From Jatrophihabitans cynanchi (GTDB lineage: Bacteria; Actinomycetota; Actinomycetes; Mycobacteriales; Jatrophihabitantaceae), in the NCBI RefSeq assembly GCF_027247405.1, contig NZ_CP097463.1:1116001-1180000 (forward strand): 64,000 nt of DNA, given 5' to 3'. Positions 7,933 to 14,884 of this stretch are shown here, piece by piece (position 1 is the stretch's first letter; each line of letters opens with the position of its first letter). A program made the position numbers and the translations under genes. The notes beneath the pieces are model-generated. The model did no database searches. It had not been told where the DNA came from and saw only the letters and a program-made list of their open reading frames with translations.

Positions 7933-8630
7933 GCCTGCTGGTGTGCCGGCCGGCCGAGGCGGAAGCCGCGCCCGTACACGGTCTCGATCAGCTCGAGCGC
8001 CCCGAGCTTGCGGCGGAGCGCGGCGACGTGCACGTCCAGCACCTTGCGTGGGCCGTACCAGTGCTCGTCCCAGACCCGATCGAAGATCTCCTCGCGGCTG
8101 ACGGCACGACCCGGTTCGAGCGCCAGGCAGGCGAGGATGTCGAACTCCTTGCCGGTGAGGTTGATCGGTTCCTCATCGACCCACACCCGGCGCGCGGGCA
8201 GGTCGATCCGGAGCGGGCCGTGCACGATCACGCCCGAGTCCGACCGGGCGCGGCGCAGCACGGCCCGCATCCGCGCGAGCAACTCCTGAAACCCGAACGG
8301 CTTGACGATGTAATCGTCGGCACCGGCGTCCAGCGCGGCCACGCGGTCGGCCTCGGCGCCCCGCGCCGTCACCACGATGAGCGGTGCCGCACTTCGTTGC
8401 CGCAGCCGGCCACACAGTTCCACACCGTCCAGATCGGGCAGGCCCAGATCGAGCAGCACCAGTTCGGCGGGCGCGCAGCGCAGCGCGCTGGTCCCGTCGC
8501 GCACCAGACTGGCCCGGGCGCCCACCCGGGTCAGGCCCTTGACGAGCTGGCCGCCGATCGCTGCGTCGTCCTCGACGATCAGCACCGACAGGCCCGCCAG
8601 GACGGCGTTGCGGGTATCGGCGACGGTCAC
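7929..8630 (-). CDS. OmpR/PhoB-type response regulator
   Basis: This 233-residue two-domain regulator has a receiver domain (residues about 14-128) with acidic pair ED at about 21-22, phospho-accepting Asp61 in LLDLGLPDLDG, the switch Thr in VVTARG and Lys in DDYIVKPFG. A winged-helix DNA-binding domain follows (about 138-228), with the recognition-helix segment GPRKVLDVHVAALRRKLG and the wing ETVYGRGFRL. The start is GTG at 8630. It is the first gene of the pair; the kinase start codon overlaps its stop. It is transcribed away from the DoxX-Rieske operon, and the 79-bp gap between them must hold both promoters. Confidence 0.94.
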   Translation of the reverse strand: MTVADTRNAVLAGLSVLIVEDDAAIGGQLVKGLTRVGARASLVRDGTSALRCAPAELVLLDLGLPDLDGVELCGRLRQRSAAPLIVVTARGAEADRVAALDAGADDYIVKPFGFQELLARMRAVLRRARSDSGVIVHGPLRIDLPARRVWVDEEPINLTGKEFDILACLALEPGRAVSREEIFDRVWDEHWYGPRKVLDVHVAALRRKLGALELIETVYGRGFRLGRPAHQQA

Positions 8631-8709
8631 TGCATCACCGTAGGTCCACGGCTGGCGCGACGGTGAGAGCTGAACCGGTTCTTAGTCACCTGTCGCGAAC
8701 GATCATCAC

Positions 8710-9777
8710 GTGCAGAACACGCGATCACGCTCATGGTTCGAGGCCACGGCGGCGTGGGGGCGGCGGCACCGCGAGCCGGGCTGGCTGCTGCTGCCACTGC
8801 GGCTGTTCCTCGGGGTCACGTTCAGCTTCGCCGGGCTGCAGAAGCTCGCGAACCCCGATTACCTCGACCCGCACAGCCCCGCCTCGGTGGCCGCGCAGAT
8901 GCGGGTGTTCGCGCACACCAGCCCGATCGGCCGGCTGGTCGGGCTGTCCGCCCACGCCCCGACGGCGGTCGGGTTGCTGATCGCGTTCGGCGAGCTCGCG
9001 GTCGGCCTGGGCACCCTGCTCGGGCTCTTCCAGCGCATCGCCGCGCTCGGCGGTGCGCTGCTGTCCCTGACGTTCTTCCTGACCGTCTCGTGGAGCACCA
9101 CGCCGTACTACTACGGCTCGGACATCGTGTTCGCCTTCGCGTGGCTCACGATGCTCGGTTTCGGCTCCCAGGGTGTGCTCACCATCGACCACTGGCTACG
9201 CGAGCCGACGGTGGCGCAGGCCCCGCGGCCAGGGAACCGCAGGCCTGCTGCCCTCGCCGGCGTCGACCGGCGCACCGCGATCCGCGCGGGCGCGGCGGCC
9301 GCGCTCGCCACGGGCGGTGCGCTGGCGCTCGGTGGGGTGACCGCCGCGATCGGCCGCGCCGAGCACGGCACCGCCCACGCGCCTGCGGCGCTCGGGCCCG
9401 GGACGACGTCCCCGCCCGCCCGCCCGCAGGCGCATCGCCCTGCTCGCCCGTCCAGCGGCAGATCGACCGCGGGCACCGTCGTCGGCACCACCGACGAGGT
9501 GCCGGTAGGCCAGGCCCGCGCGTTCACCGACCCGGCCACCGGCAGCCCGGCCTGGATGGTGCACCCCTCGGGAGAGACGTTCGTCGCGTTCAACGCCACC
9601 TGCACGCACGCCGGCTGCCCGGTCCAGTTCGACTCGTCCGGCATGCAGTTCGTCTGCCCCTGCCACGGCGGGGTCTACAACGCGCGCACCGGCGCCGTGC
9701 TGCAGGGGCCGCCACCGGCGCCGCTGCAACCGATAGCAGTGCGGGTCGTGTCCGGACAGCTGCGGGTGGACGGATGA
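8710..9777 (+). CDS. DoxX-type membrane domain fused to a Rieske [2Fe-2S] domain
   Basis: This 355-residue fusion has residues about 20-165 forming a DoxX/TQO-small-subunit-like four-helix membrane domain (LRLFLGVTFSFAGLQKLANP, then three more hydrophobic segments). A further helix with Arg-rich flank (VDRRTAIRAGAAAALATGG, about 178-200) resembles an anchor or Tat-like signal before a Pro/Ala-rich linker. Residues about 255-355 are a Rieske domain with both cluster motifs intact: CTHAGC and CPCHGGVYN. DoxX domains are known from thiosulfate:quinone oxidoreductase, and Rieske domains relay single electrons. The fusion suggests a membrane electron-transfer unit on the outer face. It overlaps the next gene by 4 bp (ATGA). 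The start is GTG at 8710. Confidence 0.85.
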   Translation: MQNTRSRSWFEATAAWGRRHREPGWLLLPLRLFLGVTFSFAGLQKLANPDYLDPHSPASVAAQMRVFAHTSPIGRLVGLSAHAPTAVGLLIAFGELAVGLGTLLGLFQRIAALGGALLSLTFFLTVSWSTTPYYYGSDIVFAFAWLTMLGFGSQGVLTIDHWLREPTVAQAPRPGNRRPAALAGVDRRTAIRAGAAAALATGGALALGGVTAAIGRAEHGTAHAPAALGPGTTSPPARPQAHRPARPSSGRSTAGTVVGTTDEVPVGQARAFTDPATGSPAWMVHPSGETFVAFNATCTHAGCPVQFDSSGMQFVCPCHGGVYNARTGAVLQGPPPAPLQPIAVRVVSGQLRVDG

Positions 9778-10424
9778 GAGCGACCGTCTCGCGCACTGCC
9801 GGCGCCACCGACCAGGCCGGCGGCGTCGAGGGCAACAGCCGGCTCACCGCCGTCAACGGCATGGTGCTGCTGGGGTTGCTGGCGGTGGAAGGCGTCACCG
9901 TGCTCGATGTGGAGGGGCTGATCACCCTGCACATCTACCTCGGGCTGCTGCTCGTCGGGCCGGTGCTGCTCAAGTGCGCCAGCACCGGCTACCGGTTCCT
10001 TCGCTACTACACCGGGGCCGCGCCGTACGTCCGCAAAGGGCCGCCGCACCCGATCCTGCGCATGCTCGGACCGCTGGTCGTCCTGTCCAGCGTGGCCGTG
10101 CTCGGCACCGGGATCGCGCTGGTCTACACCGGCCCCGCGCATCGCGAGCCGATGCTCACGCTGCACCAGGCCAGCTTCGTCGTGTGGTTCGCGGTCACCA
10201 CCGGGCACGTGCTCGGCCACCTCATCGGCGCCGGCAGCACCACCTGGCGCGAACTGCGCGACCCACGGCTCTCACCGGCAGCGCGCAGGCGCAGGTGGCG
10301 CGCCCTCGCCGTGGCGCTCGCGCTGGTCGCGGGCGTGGGGCTCGCCACCGCCGTGCTGCCGTCGGCCACCGCGTTGACCAGCCACCACTACGACGGGTTC
10401 GAGCGGCACGGCGGCGACAACTGA
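9774..10424 (+). CDS. Multi-span membrane protein, cytochrome b561/DUF4405-like
   Basis: This 216-residue protein has about five hydrophobic segments: residues about 26-45, 52-70, 95-117, 127-147 and 172-190. His residues placed within or next to helices (LHIYLGLLLVGPVLLK, LHQASFVVWFAVTTGHVLGH) resemble haem-ligating histidines of b-type cytochrome membrane domains. It is translationally coupled to the DoxX-Rieske protein through an ATGA overlap, so the two likely form one complex in which the Rieske cluster exchanges electrons with a haem or quinone site. The C-terminus ends outside the last helix with a His-containing tail. The assignment to a b561/ferric-reductase-like fold is inferred from pattern only. 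Confidence 0.7.
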   Translation: MRATVSRTAGATDQAGGVEGNSRLTAVNGMVLLGLLAVEGVTVLDVEGLITLHIYLGLLLVGPVLLKCASTGYRFLRYYTGAAPYVRKGPPHPILRMLGPLVVLSSVAVLGTGIALVYTGPAHREPMLTLHQASFVVWFAVTTGHVLGHLIGAGSTTWRELRDPRLSPAARRRRWRALAVALALVAGVGLATAVLPSATALTSHHYDGFERHGGDN

Positions 10425-10510
10425 TCGCCTTCGACCGTCAGCACGCGGCGACTGCGCTCGCGATCCACGTCACCTCCGGCAGCCCGAGGTAACGCTCAGG
10501 TCACGAAGCC

Positions 10511-10553
10511 GGGCGCCGATGGTTTCGGGGTCGGCCCTTCGCCCAGGACCCGA
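10511..10553 (+). promoter_or_regulatory. Structured leader/terminator-like hairpins before the NlpC/P60 gene
   Basis: In the 155-bp gap before the NlpC/P60 gene, GGGCG-CCGA (10511-10519) can pair with TCGG (10531-10534) and CGCCC (10540-10544). The alternative pairing TCGGGGTC (10525-10532) with GGACCCGA (10546-10553) excludes the first fold. This could be the terminator of the upstream operon or an attenuator. NlpC/P60 genes in actinobacteria are often under cyclic-di-AMP riboswitches, but I could not match that consensus here. Confidence 0.3.
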
Positions 10554-10579
10554 GGGGCCAGCCGATCTCTGAGGACGCC

Positions 10580-11908
10580 GTGACCAGTCACACCCTTGCC
10601 CGCCCGGTGCGCCGGCTGCCGCTGCTGCTGACCGTGCTCGCCGCCGTGCTCGGCTGCCTCACGCTCGCCCCCGCCGAGGCGCACGCGACACCGGCGACGC
10701 CCGCCACCGGCGCCACGGGGGTCGCGGGCGCCACGGGCGCCACGGGCGCCACGGCCCACCGTGCCAAGCAGGTGGCTGATCACTCGGTCGCGTCCCTGCG
10801 CAAGCGGATCGCGGCGACGTCCCGCTCGCTCGCCCGGCTCTCGGCAGCGGCATCGGGCGCCGAGAACGACTACCTGGCCCAACTCGCCGCCCAGCAGCGC
10901 GCGACAGCCGCGGAGGCCGAGGCGGCCACGGCCGCCGCGGCGGCACAACACGCTTACGATCAGGCGCGCAGCGACCTGGTCGCGGTCGTCGTCTCGTACT
11001 ACGAATCCGGCGGTGAGGCCGGCAACTCGGTCGGCGCCACCTCCGCCGCGAGCCTGTTCACCGCACCGGATCCGGGCGCGGTGATCCAGGCGGGCGCCGA
11101 TCGCGAGATGATCACCCGCTTCCAGTCGCAGGTCGCCGCACAGCTGAACGGCGCGCTCGCCGCGCGCAACGTGGCCGAGAGCCGGCACCGCCAGGCGCTC
11201 GCGCAGATGGCGGCGCAGACCCGCGCGCTGGCCACGATCCGGCAGCGTGCGAACGCCGCCCTGCAACGCGCGCGCACCGAACTGGCCGGGCTGCAGCACG
11301 ACCTGCGGGCCGCGAAGCTGACCCAGGCGCAGGCCGATGCGGCGCTCTCGTCCTTCCTGGGCGGGTGGGCGGTCTCGGACGGGCGGCGCGCCGCCGCCCT
11401 CGACTCCAGTTACCGCCGGCTGGCCCGGCTGGTGCAGCACCAGCGCCCTGCGCCGAGCCACGGCCGGTGGACGCCGGCCGTAGGGCAGACCGCGGCGAAC
11501 CGCGCGATCCAGTGGATCGGGACGCCGTACGCCTGGGCCGGCGGCAGCAGCCACGGCCCGACCCGCGGCAGCTGCGCAGGCGGGGACGCGGCGCAGGACT
11601 GCAAGGTCGTCGGCTTCGACTGTTCCGGGCTGGCGATCTTCGGCTGGGCGCCGTACCTGTCGATGGCGCACTTCGCCGCGACCCAGTACACCCAGGCCGG
11701 CCGGCTGCACCCCGCGGTACGCGCGCTACGTCCGGGGGACCTGGTGTTCTGGAGCAGCAACCACTCGGTCACCGGCATCCATCACGTCGCGGTGTACGTC
11801 GGCAACGGCAACGTGGTGCAGGCACCGCAGAGCGGCGACATCGTGCGCATCACCCCGCTGGGCCGCGTCTCGTCCGGCTACTTCGGCGCCACCCGGCCGC
11901 TCACCTGA
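10580..11908 (+). CDS. Secreted NlpC/P60 peptidoglycan endopeptidase with coiled-coil
   Basis: This 442-residue exported protein starts with a signal peptide (about 1-36, hydrophobic LPLLLTVLAAVLGCLTLAP, cleavage near AEAHA). A Gly/Ala/Thr-rich GATGATGA stretch follows, then a long Ala/Gln-rich coiled coil (about 65-270). The C-terminal NlpC/P60 domain (about 305-440) has catalytic Cys in VGFDCSGLAIFG, His in GIHHVAVYVG and the third polar position near VVQAPQSGD. Family members cleave the D-Glu to diaminopimelate bond of peptidoglycan stem peptides, as mycobacterial RipA-type proteins do at the septum. The start is GTG at 10580 with GAGGA just upstream. Its 3' end overlaps the convergent SRPBCC gene by 8 bp. 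Confidence 0.9.
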   Translation: MTSHTLARPVRRLPLLLTVLAAVLGCLTLAPAEAHATPATPATGATGVAGATGATGATAHRAKQVADHSVASLRKRIAATSRSLARLSAAASGAENDYLAQLAAQQRATAAEAEAATAAAAAQHAYDQARSDLVAVVVSYYESGGEAGNSVGATSAASLFTAPDPGAVIQAGADREMITRFQSQVAAQLNGALAARNVAESRHRQALAQMAAQTRALATIRQRANAALQRARTELAGLQHDLRAAKLTQAQADAALSSFLGGWAVSDGRRAAALDSSYRRLARLVQHQRPAPSHGRWTPAVGQTAANRAIQWIGTPYAWAGGSSHGPTRGSCAGGDAAQDCKVVGFDCSGLAIFGWAPYLSMAHFAATQYTQAGRLHPAVRALRPGDLVFWSSNHSVTGIHHVAVYVGNGNVVQAPQSGDIVRITPLGRVSSGYFGATRPLT

Positions 11909-12386
11909 GCAATGCGTCCAGCTTCTCGTAGCCCTCGATCACGCCGGTGTCCATCCCGCTGGACAGGATCGAGTCCCGCAACTGCATCGACTCGACGACC
12001 GACAGGCAGCTCACCGACGTGCGTCCGTCGCCCAGATCGGTGAACGTCGCGGTCTCCAGCGAGACGCCGTCGGGGTAGCCCTCGTACGTGAACGTCTGCA
12101 CGAGCCGCTCGTCGGGACGCACCTCGTGGAACGAACCGTAGAACGAGGCGACCTGGCCACCGTCGGCATCAGTGACCGAGTACCGCCAGTGGCCGCCGGT
12201 GCGGGCGTCCCACTCGGCGATGCTCGTGCGCCGGTCGCGGGGGCCGATCCAGCGGGCGAACAGCTCGGGGTCGGTCCAGGCGCGGAAGACCCGCTCGACG
12301 GGGGCGTCGAACTCGCGCTCGATCCGGATCGTCGGCAGGTTCGGATCCGCCGTGATGGTGGTCTGCCGGGTACTCGTGCCGTTCAT
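11901..12386 (-). CDS. SRPBCC/AHSA1-domain protein
   Basis: This 161-residue START/SRPBCC-fold protein of the activator-of-Hsp90-like (AHSA1) family has the opening signature RIEREFDAPVERVFRAWTDP followed by WIGPRD, and continues through GHWRYSV and the C-terminal helix TGVIEGYEKLDALL. These proteins bind hydrophobic ligands in a cavity and in bacteria are nearly always paired with an ArsR-type regulator. Here the ATG at 12386 overlaps the stop of such a regulator by 4 bp. Function beyond ligand binding is unknown. Possible roles are ligand sequestration or sensing with the regulator. Confidence 0.88.
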   Translation of the reverse strand: MNGTSTRQTTITADPNLPTIRIEREFDAPVERVFRAWTDPELFARWIGPRDRRTSIAEWDARTGGHWRYSVTDADGGQVASFYGSFHEVRPDERLVQTFTYEGYPDGVSLETATFTDLGDGRTSVSCLSVVESMQLRDSILSSGMDTGVIEGYEKLDALLR

Positions 12387-12775
12387 GACGCTGCTCCTTG
12401 TGCTCGGGGACGGTCTTGTGCTCGGGGACGGTCTTGTGCGCTGGGACGGTCCTCCAGTTCGGCGAGCACCTCGTCGAGGCGGCTGAACCGCTCCTCGGCC
12501 TGGGCCCGGTACCTCTCGATCCACGCGGTCATCAGGTCGAACACCTCGGCCTGCAGGTGCCGCGGACGACGCTGAGCGTCACGCGCGCTGCTGACCAGGC
12601 CGGCATTCTCGAGCACTTTGAGGTGCTTGGAGATCGCCTGCGTGGATACCTGGTGCGGTTCGGCCAGCTGGCCCACGGTCGCGTCGCCGGTCGACAGCCG
12701 CGCCACGATGTCGCGCCGGATCGGGTCGGCCAGGGCGGCGAACACCAGGGACAGTCGGTCGGACACGGTCGCCAC
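12383..12775 (-). CDS. ArsR-family winged-helix repressor paired with SRPBCC protein
   Basis: This 130-residue ArsR-type regulator has a winged helix at residues about 8-90 with recognition helix STQAISKHLKVLENAGLV. The Cys metal-binding box of metal sensors (ELCVC) is absent, so it belongs to the non-metal class typical of ArsR-SRPBCC pairs. The last about 20 residues are a low-complexity tail made by an 18-bp tandem duplication (two exact copies at 12403-12438) giving repeats of DRPRAQ. The start is GTG at 12775 with AAAGGTG upstream. Two identical-arm palindromes (CAACCA-NN-TGGTTG) just upstream are the likely autoregulatory operators. Confidence 0.88.
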   Translation of the reverse strand: MATVSDRLSLVFAALADPIRRDIVARLSTGDATVGQLAEPHQVSTQAISKHLKVLENAGLVSSARDAQRRPRHLQAEVFDLMTAWIERYRAQAEERFSRLDEVLAELEDRPSAQDRPRAQDRPRAQGAAS

Positions 12776-12781
12776 CTTTCA

Positions 12782-12841
12782 CAACCAGTTGGTTGCCAAC
12801 AACGCTAACCAGCCGTCGCCGTATTGTCAACCAAGTGGTTG
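12782..12841 (-). promoter_or_regulatory. Promoter and twin CAACCA-NN-TGGTTG operators of the ArsR-SRPBCC operon
   Basis: Two palindromes with the same perfect 6-bp arms lie at 12782-12795 (spacer GT) and 12828-12841 (spacer AG), with centres 46 bp apart. On the minus strand the distal one overlaps a consensus -35 TTGACA (12831-12826). A -10-like TAGCGT follows after 17 bp (12808-12803), and the proximal palindrome lies downstream of that, next to the ribosome-binding site. This is the layout expected of an autorepressor blocking its own promoter. The operator assignment to this ArsR protein is inference from position. Confidence 0.75.
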
Positions 12842-12917
12842 CAGAAGGGAGGTCGTAGGCCACGCGCAGCACGCCCGGCAGCCTGGACGCGCCGCGCCCG
12901 CCGCCTAGGGTGAGTGG

Positions 12918-14834
12918 GTGAAACCGACCGACATCGCGCAGCTGATCACCCTGAGCCCACCAGCCCTCTCACCCGACGGGCGCACCGCCGCCTTCGCCAC
13001 CAGCCGAGCGGACGTCGCGGCGAACGAGTACCGCGGCCAGATCTGGATCGCTCCGGTCGACGCCGGCGCGCCACCACGCCCGCTCACGAACGGACCACGC
13101 GACTCCGCGCCGCGCTTCTCCCCGGACGGCACCCGACTGGCGTTCCTGCGCACCGAGCCGGGCGGCAAACCGCAGCTGCACGTGCTCCCGCTCGACGGCG
13201 GCGAACCGCGCCGGATCACCGACCTGCCGGGCGGGGCGGGCGCCGCCGCCTGGTCACCGGACTCGCGCTCGATCGCCTTCTGCGCCCGCGTCCCCGAGAG
13301 CGGCCGGTACGGCACCGACGAGAAGGTCAGCCCGGAGCAGGAGGCGCCGCGGCGGATCACCGGGCTGCAGTACCGGCGCGACAACGTCGGGTTCCTCGCG
13401 GACCGGCGCGAGCACGTCTTCGTGCTCGGCCTGGACGGCTCGGGCGAACCGGTACAGCTCACCGAGGGCGACCACGACGACAGCGACGTCACCTGGAGCC
13501 CGGACGGGCAGTGGCTCGCGTTCACCTCGGCCCGGCACCAGGAGCGCGAGCACGACGAGATCCGCGACGTGTTCGTGATCCGCGCCGACGGCAGCGGGAC
13601 CCGGCAGCTGACCGACGGAACGCTCGCGCTCTCCGCCCCGGCGTTCACGCCCGACGGCGCGCGAATACTGGCGATCGGCTGCGATCACGGACCCGGCAGG
13701 GACAGGTGGGTCGCCCGCAACGACGGCCTGTTCGCCATCGGCACGGACGGGCCGGCGCGGCCGAACCGGCTGACCGAGGCCGAGACGATCCAGGTGGTGT
13801 CCGAGCGGCTGGTGCTCGACGGCGACCGGGTGCTCGTGCTGGCCGCGAACCGTGGCGCGGTCGACCTGCTCGCCGTCCCGCTCGACGGGACCGGACCGCA
13901 GGTGCTCTCGGCCGGCCCCCGCCAGCTCACCGGGGTGGCCAGCGCACAGGGCCGCACGGTCGTCACGTACACCGACGCCGGCACACCGGGCGAGCTCGCG
14001 GCGCTGCGCTCCGGCGGCGAGCCGGCACCCCTGACCGCCTTCGCTGCCGAACTGGGGGCAGCGGTGTCGACGGTCGCGCTGAGCGAGGTGAACACGGCGG
14101 CGCCCGACGGCTACCCGGTGCACGGCTTCCTCGCCTTGCCCGACGGGCCCGGTCCGCATCCGGTGCTGCTCATGGTCCACGGCGGCCCGTACGCCCAGTA
14201 CGGCTGGACGCTCTTCGACGAGGCACAGGTGTACGCGGGTGCCGGATACGCCGTCGTGTACGGCAATCCGCGCGGCTCGTCCGGGTACGGCCAGGCGCAC
14301 GGCGCGGCGATCCTGGGCGACGTCGGCGAGCGTTCGGCGGTCGACCTGTACGCCCTGCTGGACGCGGCGCTGGAGCGGCCGGAGCTGGACGCATCGCGGG
14401 TCGGCGTGCTCGGCGGCTCGCACGGCGGATTCATGACGAGCTGGCTGATCGGCCACGGGGACCGGTTCGGCGCCGCGGTCAGCGAGCGGGCCGTGAACGC
14501 GATCGACTCGTTCACCGGTTCGAGCGACATCGGCTGGAACTTCGCGCGCGACCTGTACGGCCCCGACGTCGAGGCACAGCGGCGGCAGAGCCCGCTGACG
14601 TACGCCGACGCGATCACCACGCCGCTACTGATCATCCACTCCGAGCAGGACTGGCGTTGCCCGCTCGAGCAGGCGCAGCGGCTGTACGTCGCGTTGCGTT
14701 CGCGCGACGCGACCGTGGAACTCCTCCTGTTCCCCGGCGAGGGGCACGAGCTGTCGCGCAGCGGCTTGCCGCAGCACCGGGTGGCGCGGTTCGAGGCGAT
14801 CCTGGACTGGTTCGACCGGTACCTACGCCCCTGA
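12918..14834 (+). CDS. S9-family serine peptidase (acylaminoacyl-peptidase/prolyl oligopeptidase type)
   Basis: This 638-residue cytoplasmic peptidase has the S9C architecture: an N-terminal WD40-like/PD40 beta-propeller (about 1-370, with repeats such as FSPDGTRLAFLRT, WSPDSRSIAFCAR, WSPDGQWLAFTSA) and a C-terminal alpha/beta-hydrolase domain. The catalytic triad is visible as Ser501 in GGSHGGFMTSW, Asp578 in HSEQDWRCPLEQ and His610 in FPGEGHELSRSG. Such enzymes cleave short peptides or remove acylated N-terminal residues. No signal peptide is seen. The gene stands alone, starts 77 bp past the ArsR operators, and is followed by a strong 16-bp-arm hairpin shared with the convergent GH31 gene. 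Confidence 0.93.
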   Translation: MKPTDIAQLITLSPPALSPDGRTAAFATSRADVAANEYRGQIWIAPVDAGAPPRPLTNGPRDSAPRFSPDGTRLAFLRTEPGGKPQLHVLPLDGGEPRRITDLPGGAGAAAWSPDSRSIAFCARVPESGRYGTDEKVSPEQEAPRRITGLQYRRDNVGFLADRREHVFVLGLDGSGEPVQLTEGDHDDSDVTWSPDGQWLAFTSARHQEREHDEIRDVFVIRADGSGTRQLTDGTLALSAPAFTPDGARILAIGCDHGPGRDRWVARNDGLFAIGTDGPARPNRLTEAETIQVVSERLVLDGDRVLVLAANRGAVDLLAVPLDGTGPQVLSAGPRQLTGVASAQGRTVVTYTDAGTPGELAALRSGGEPAPLTAFAAELGAAVSTVALSEVNTAAPDGYPVHGFLALPDGPGPHPVLLMVHGGPYAQYGWTLFDEAQVYAGAGYAVVYGNPRGSSGYGQAHGAAILGDVGERSAVDLYALLDAALERPELDASRVGVLGGSHGGFMTSWLIGHGDRFGAAVSERAVNAIDSFTGSSDIGWNFARDLYGPDVEAQRRQSPLTYADAITTPLLIIHSEQDWRCPLEQAQRLYVALRSRDATVELLLFPGEGHELSRSGLPQHRVARFEAILDWFDRYLRP

Positions 14835-14841
14835 CCGGGCA

Positions 14842-14876
14842 GCGGTGGCCTCCCGGGGCGCCCGGGAGGCCACCGC
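14842..14876. terminator. Bidirectional hairpin between S9 peptidase and GH31 genes
   Basis: The arms 14842-14857 (GCGGTGGCCTCCCGGG) and 14861-14876 are perfect 16-bp complements around a GCG loop. It sits in the 50-bp gap between two convergent stop codons. There is no T-run on either side, as is common for high-G+C actinobacterial terminators. Its position and stability make a two-way terminator the best reading. Confidence 0.85.
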
Positions 14877-14884
14877 CCTCGCTC

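Noticed and set aside
14842-14876. Regulatory operator
   Set aside because: A 16-bp perfect stem with a 3-nt loop between two convergent stop codons is better explained as a bidirectional terminator.
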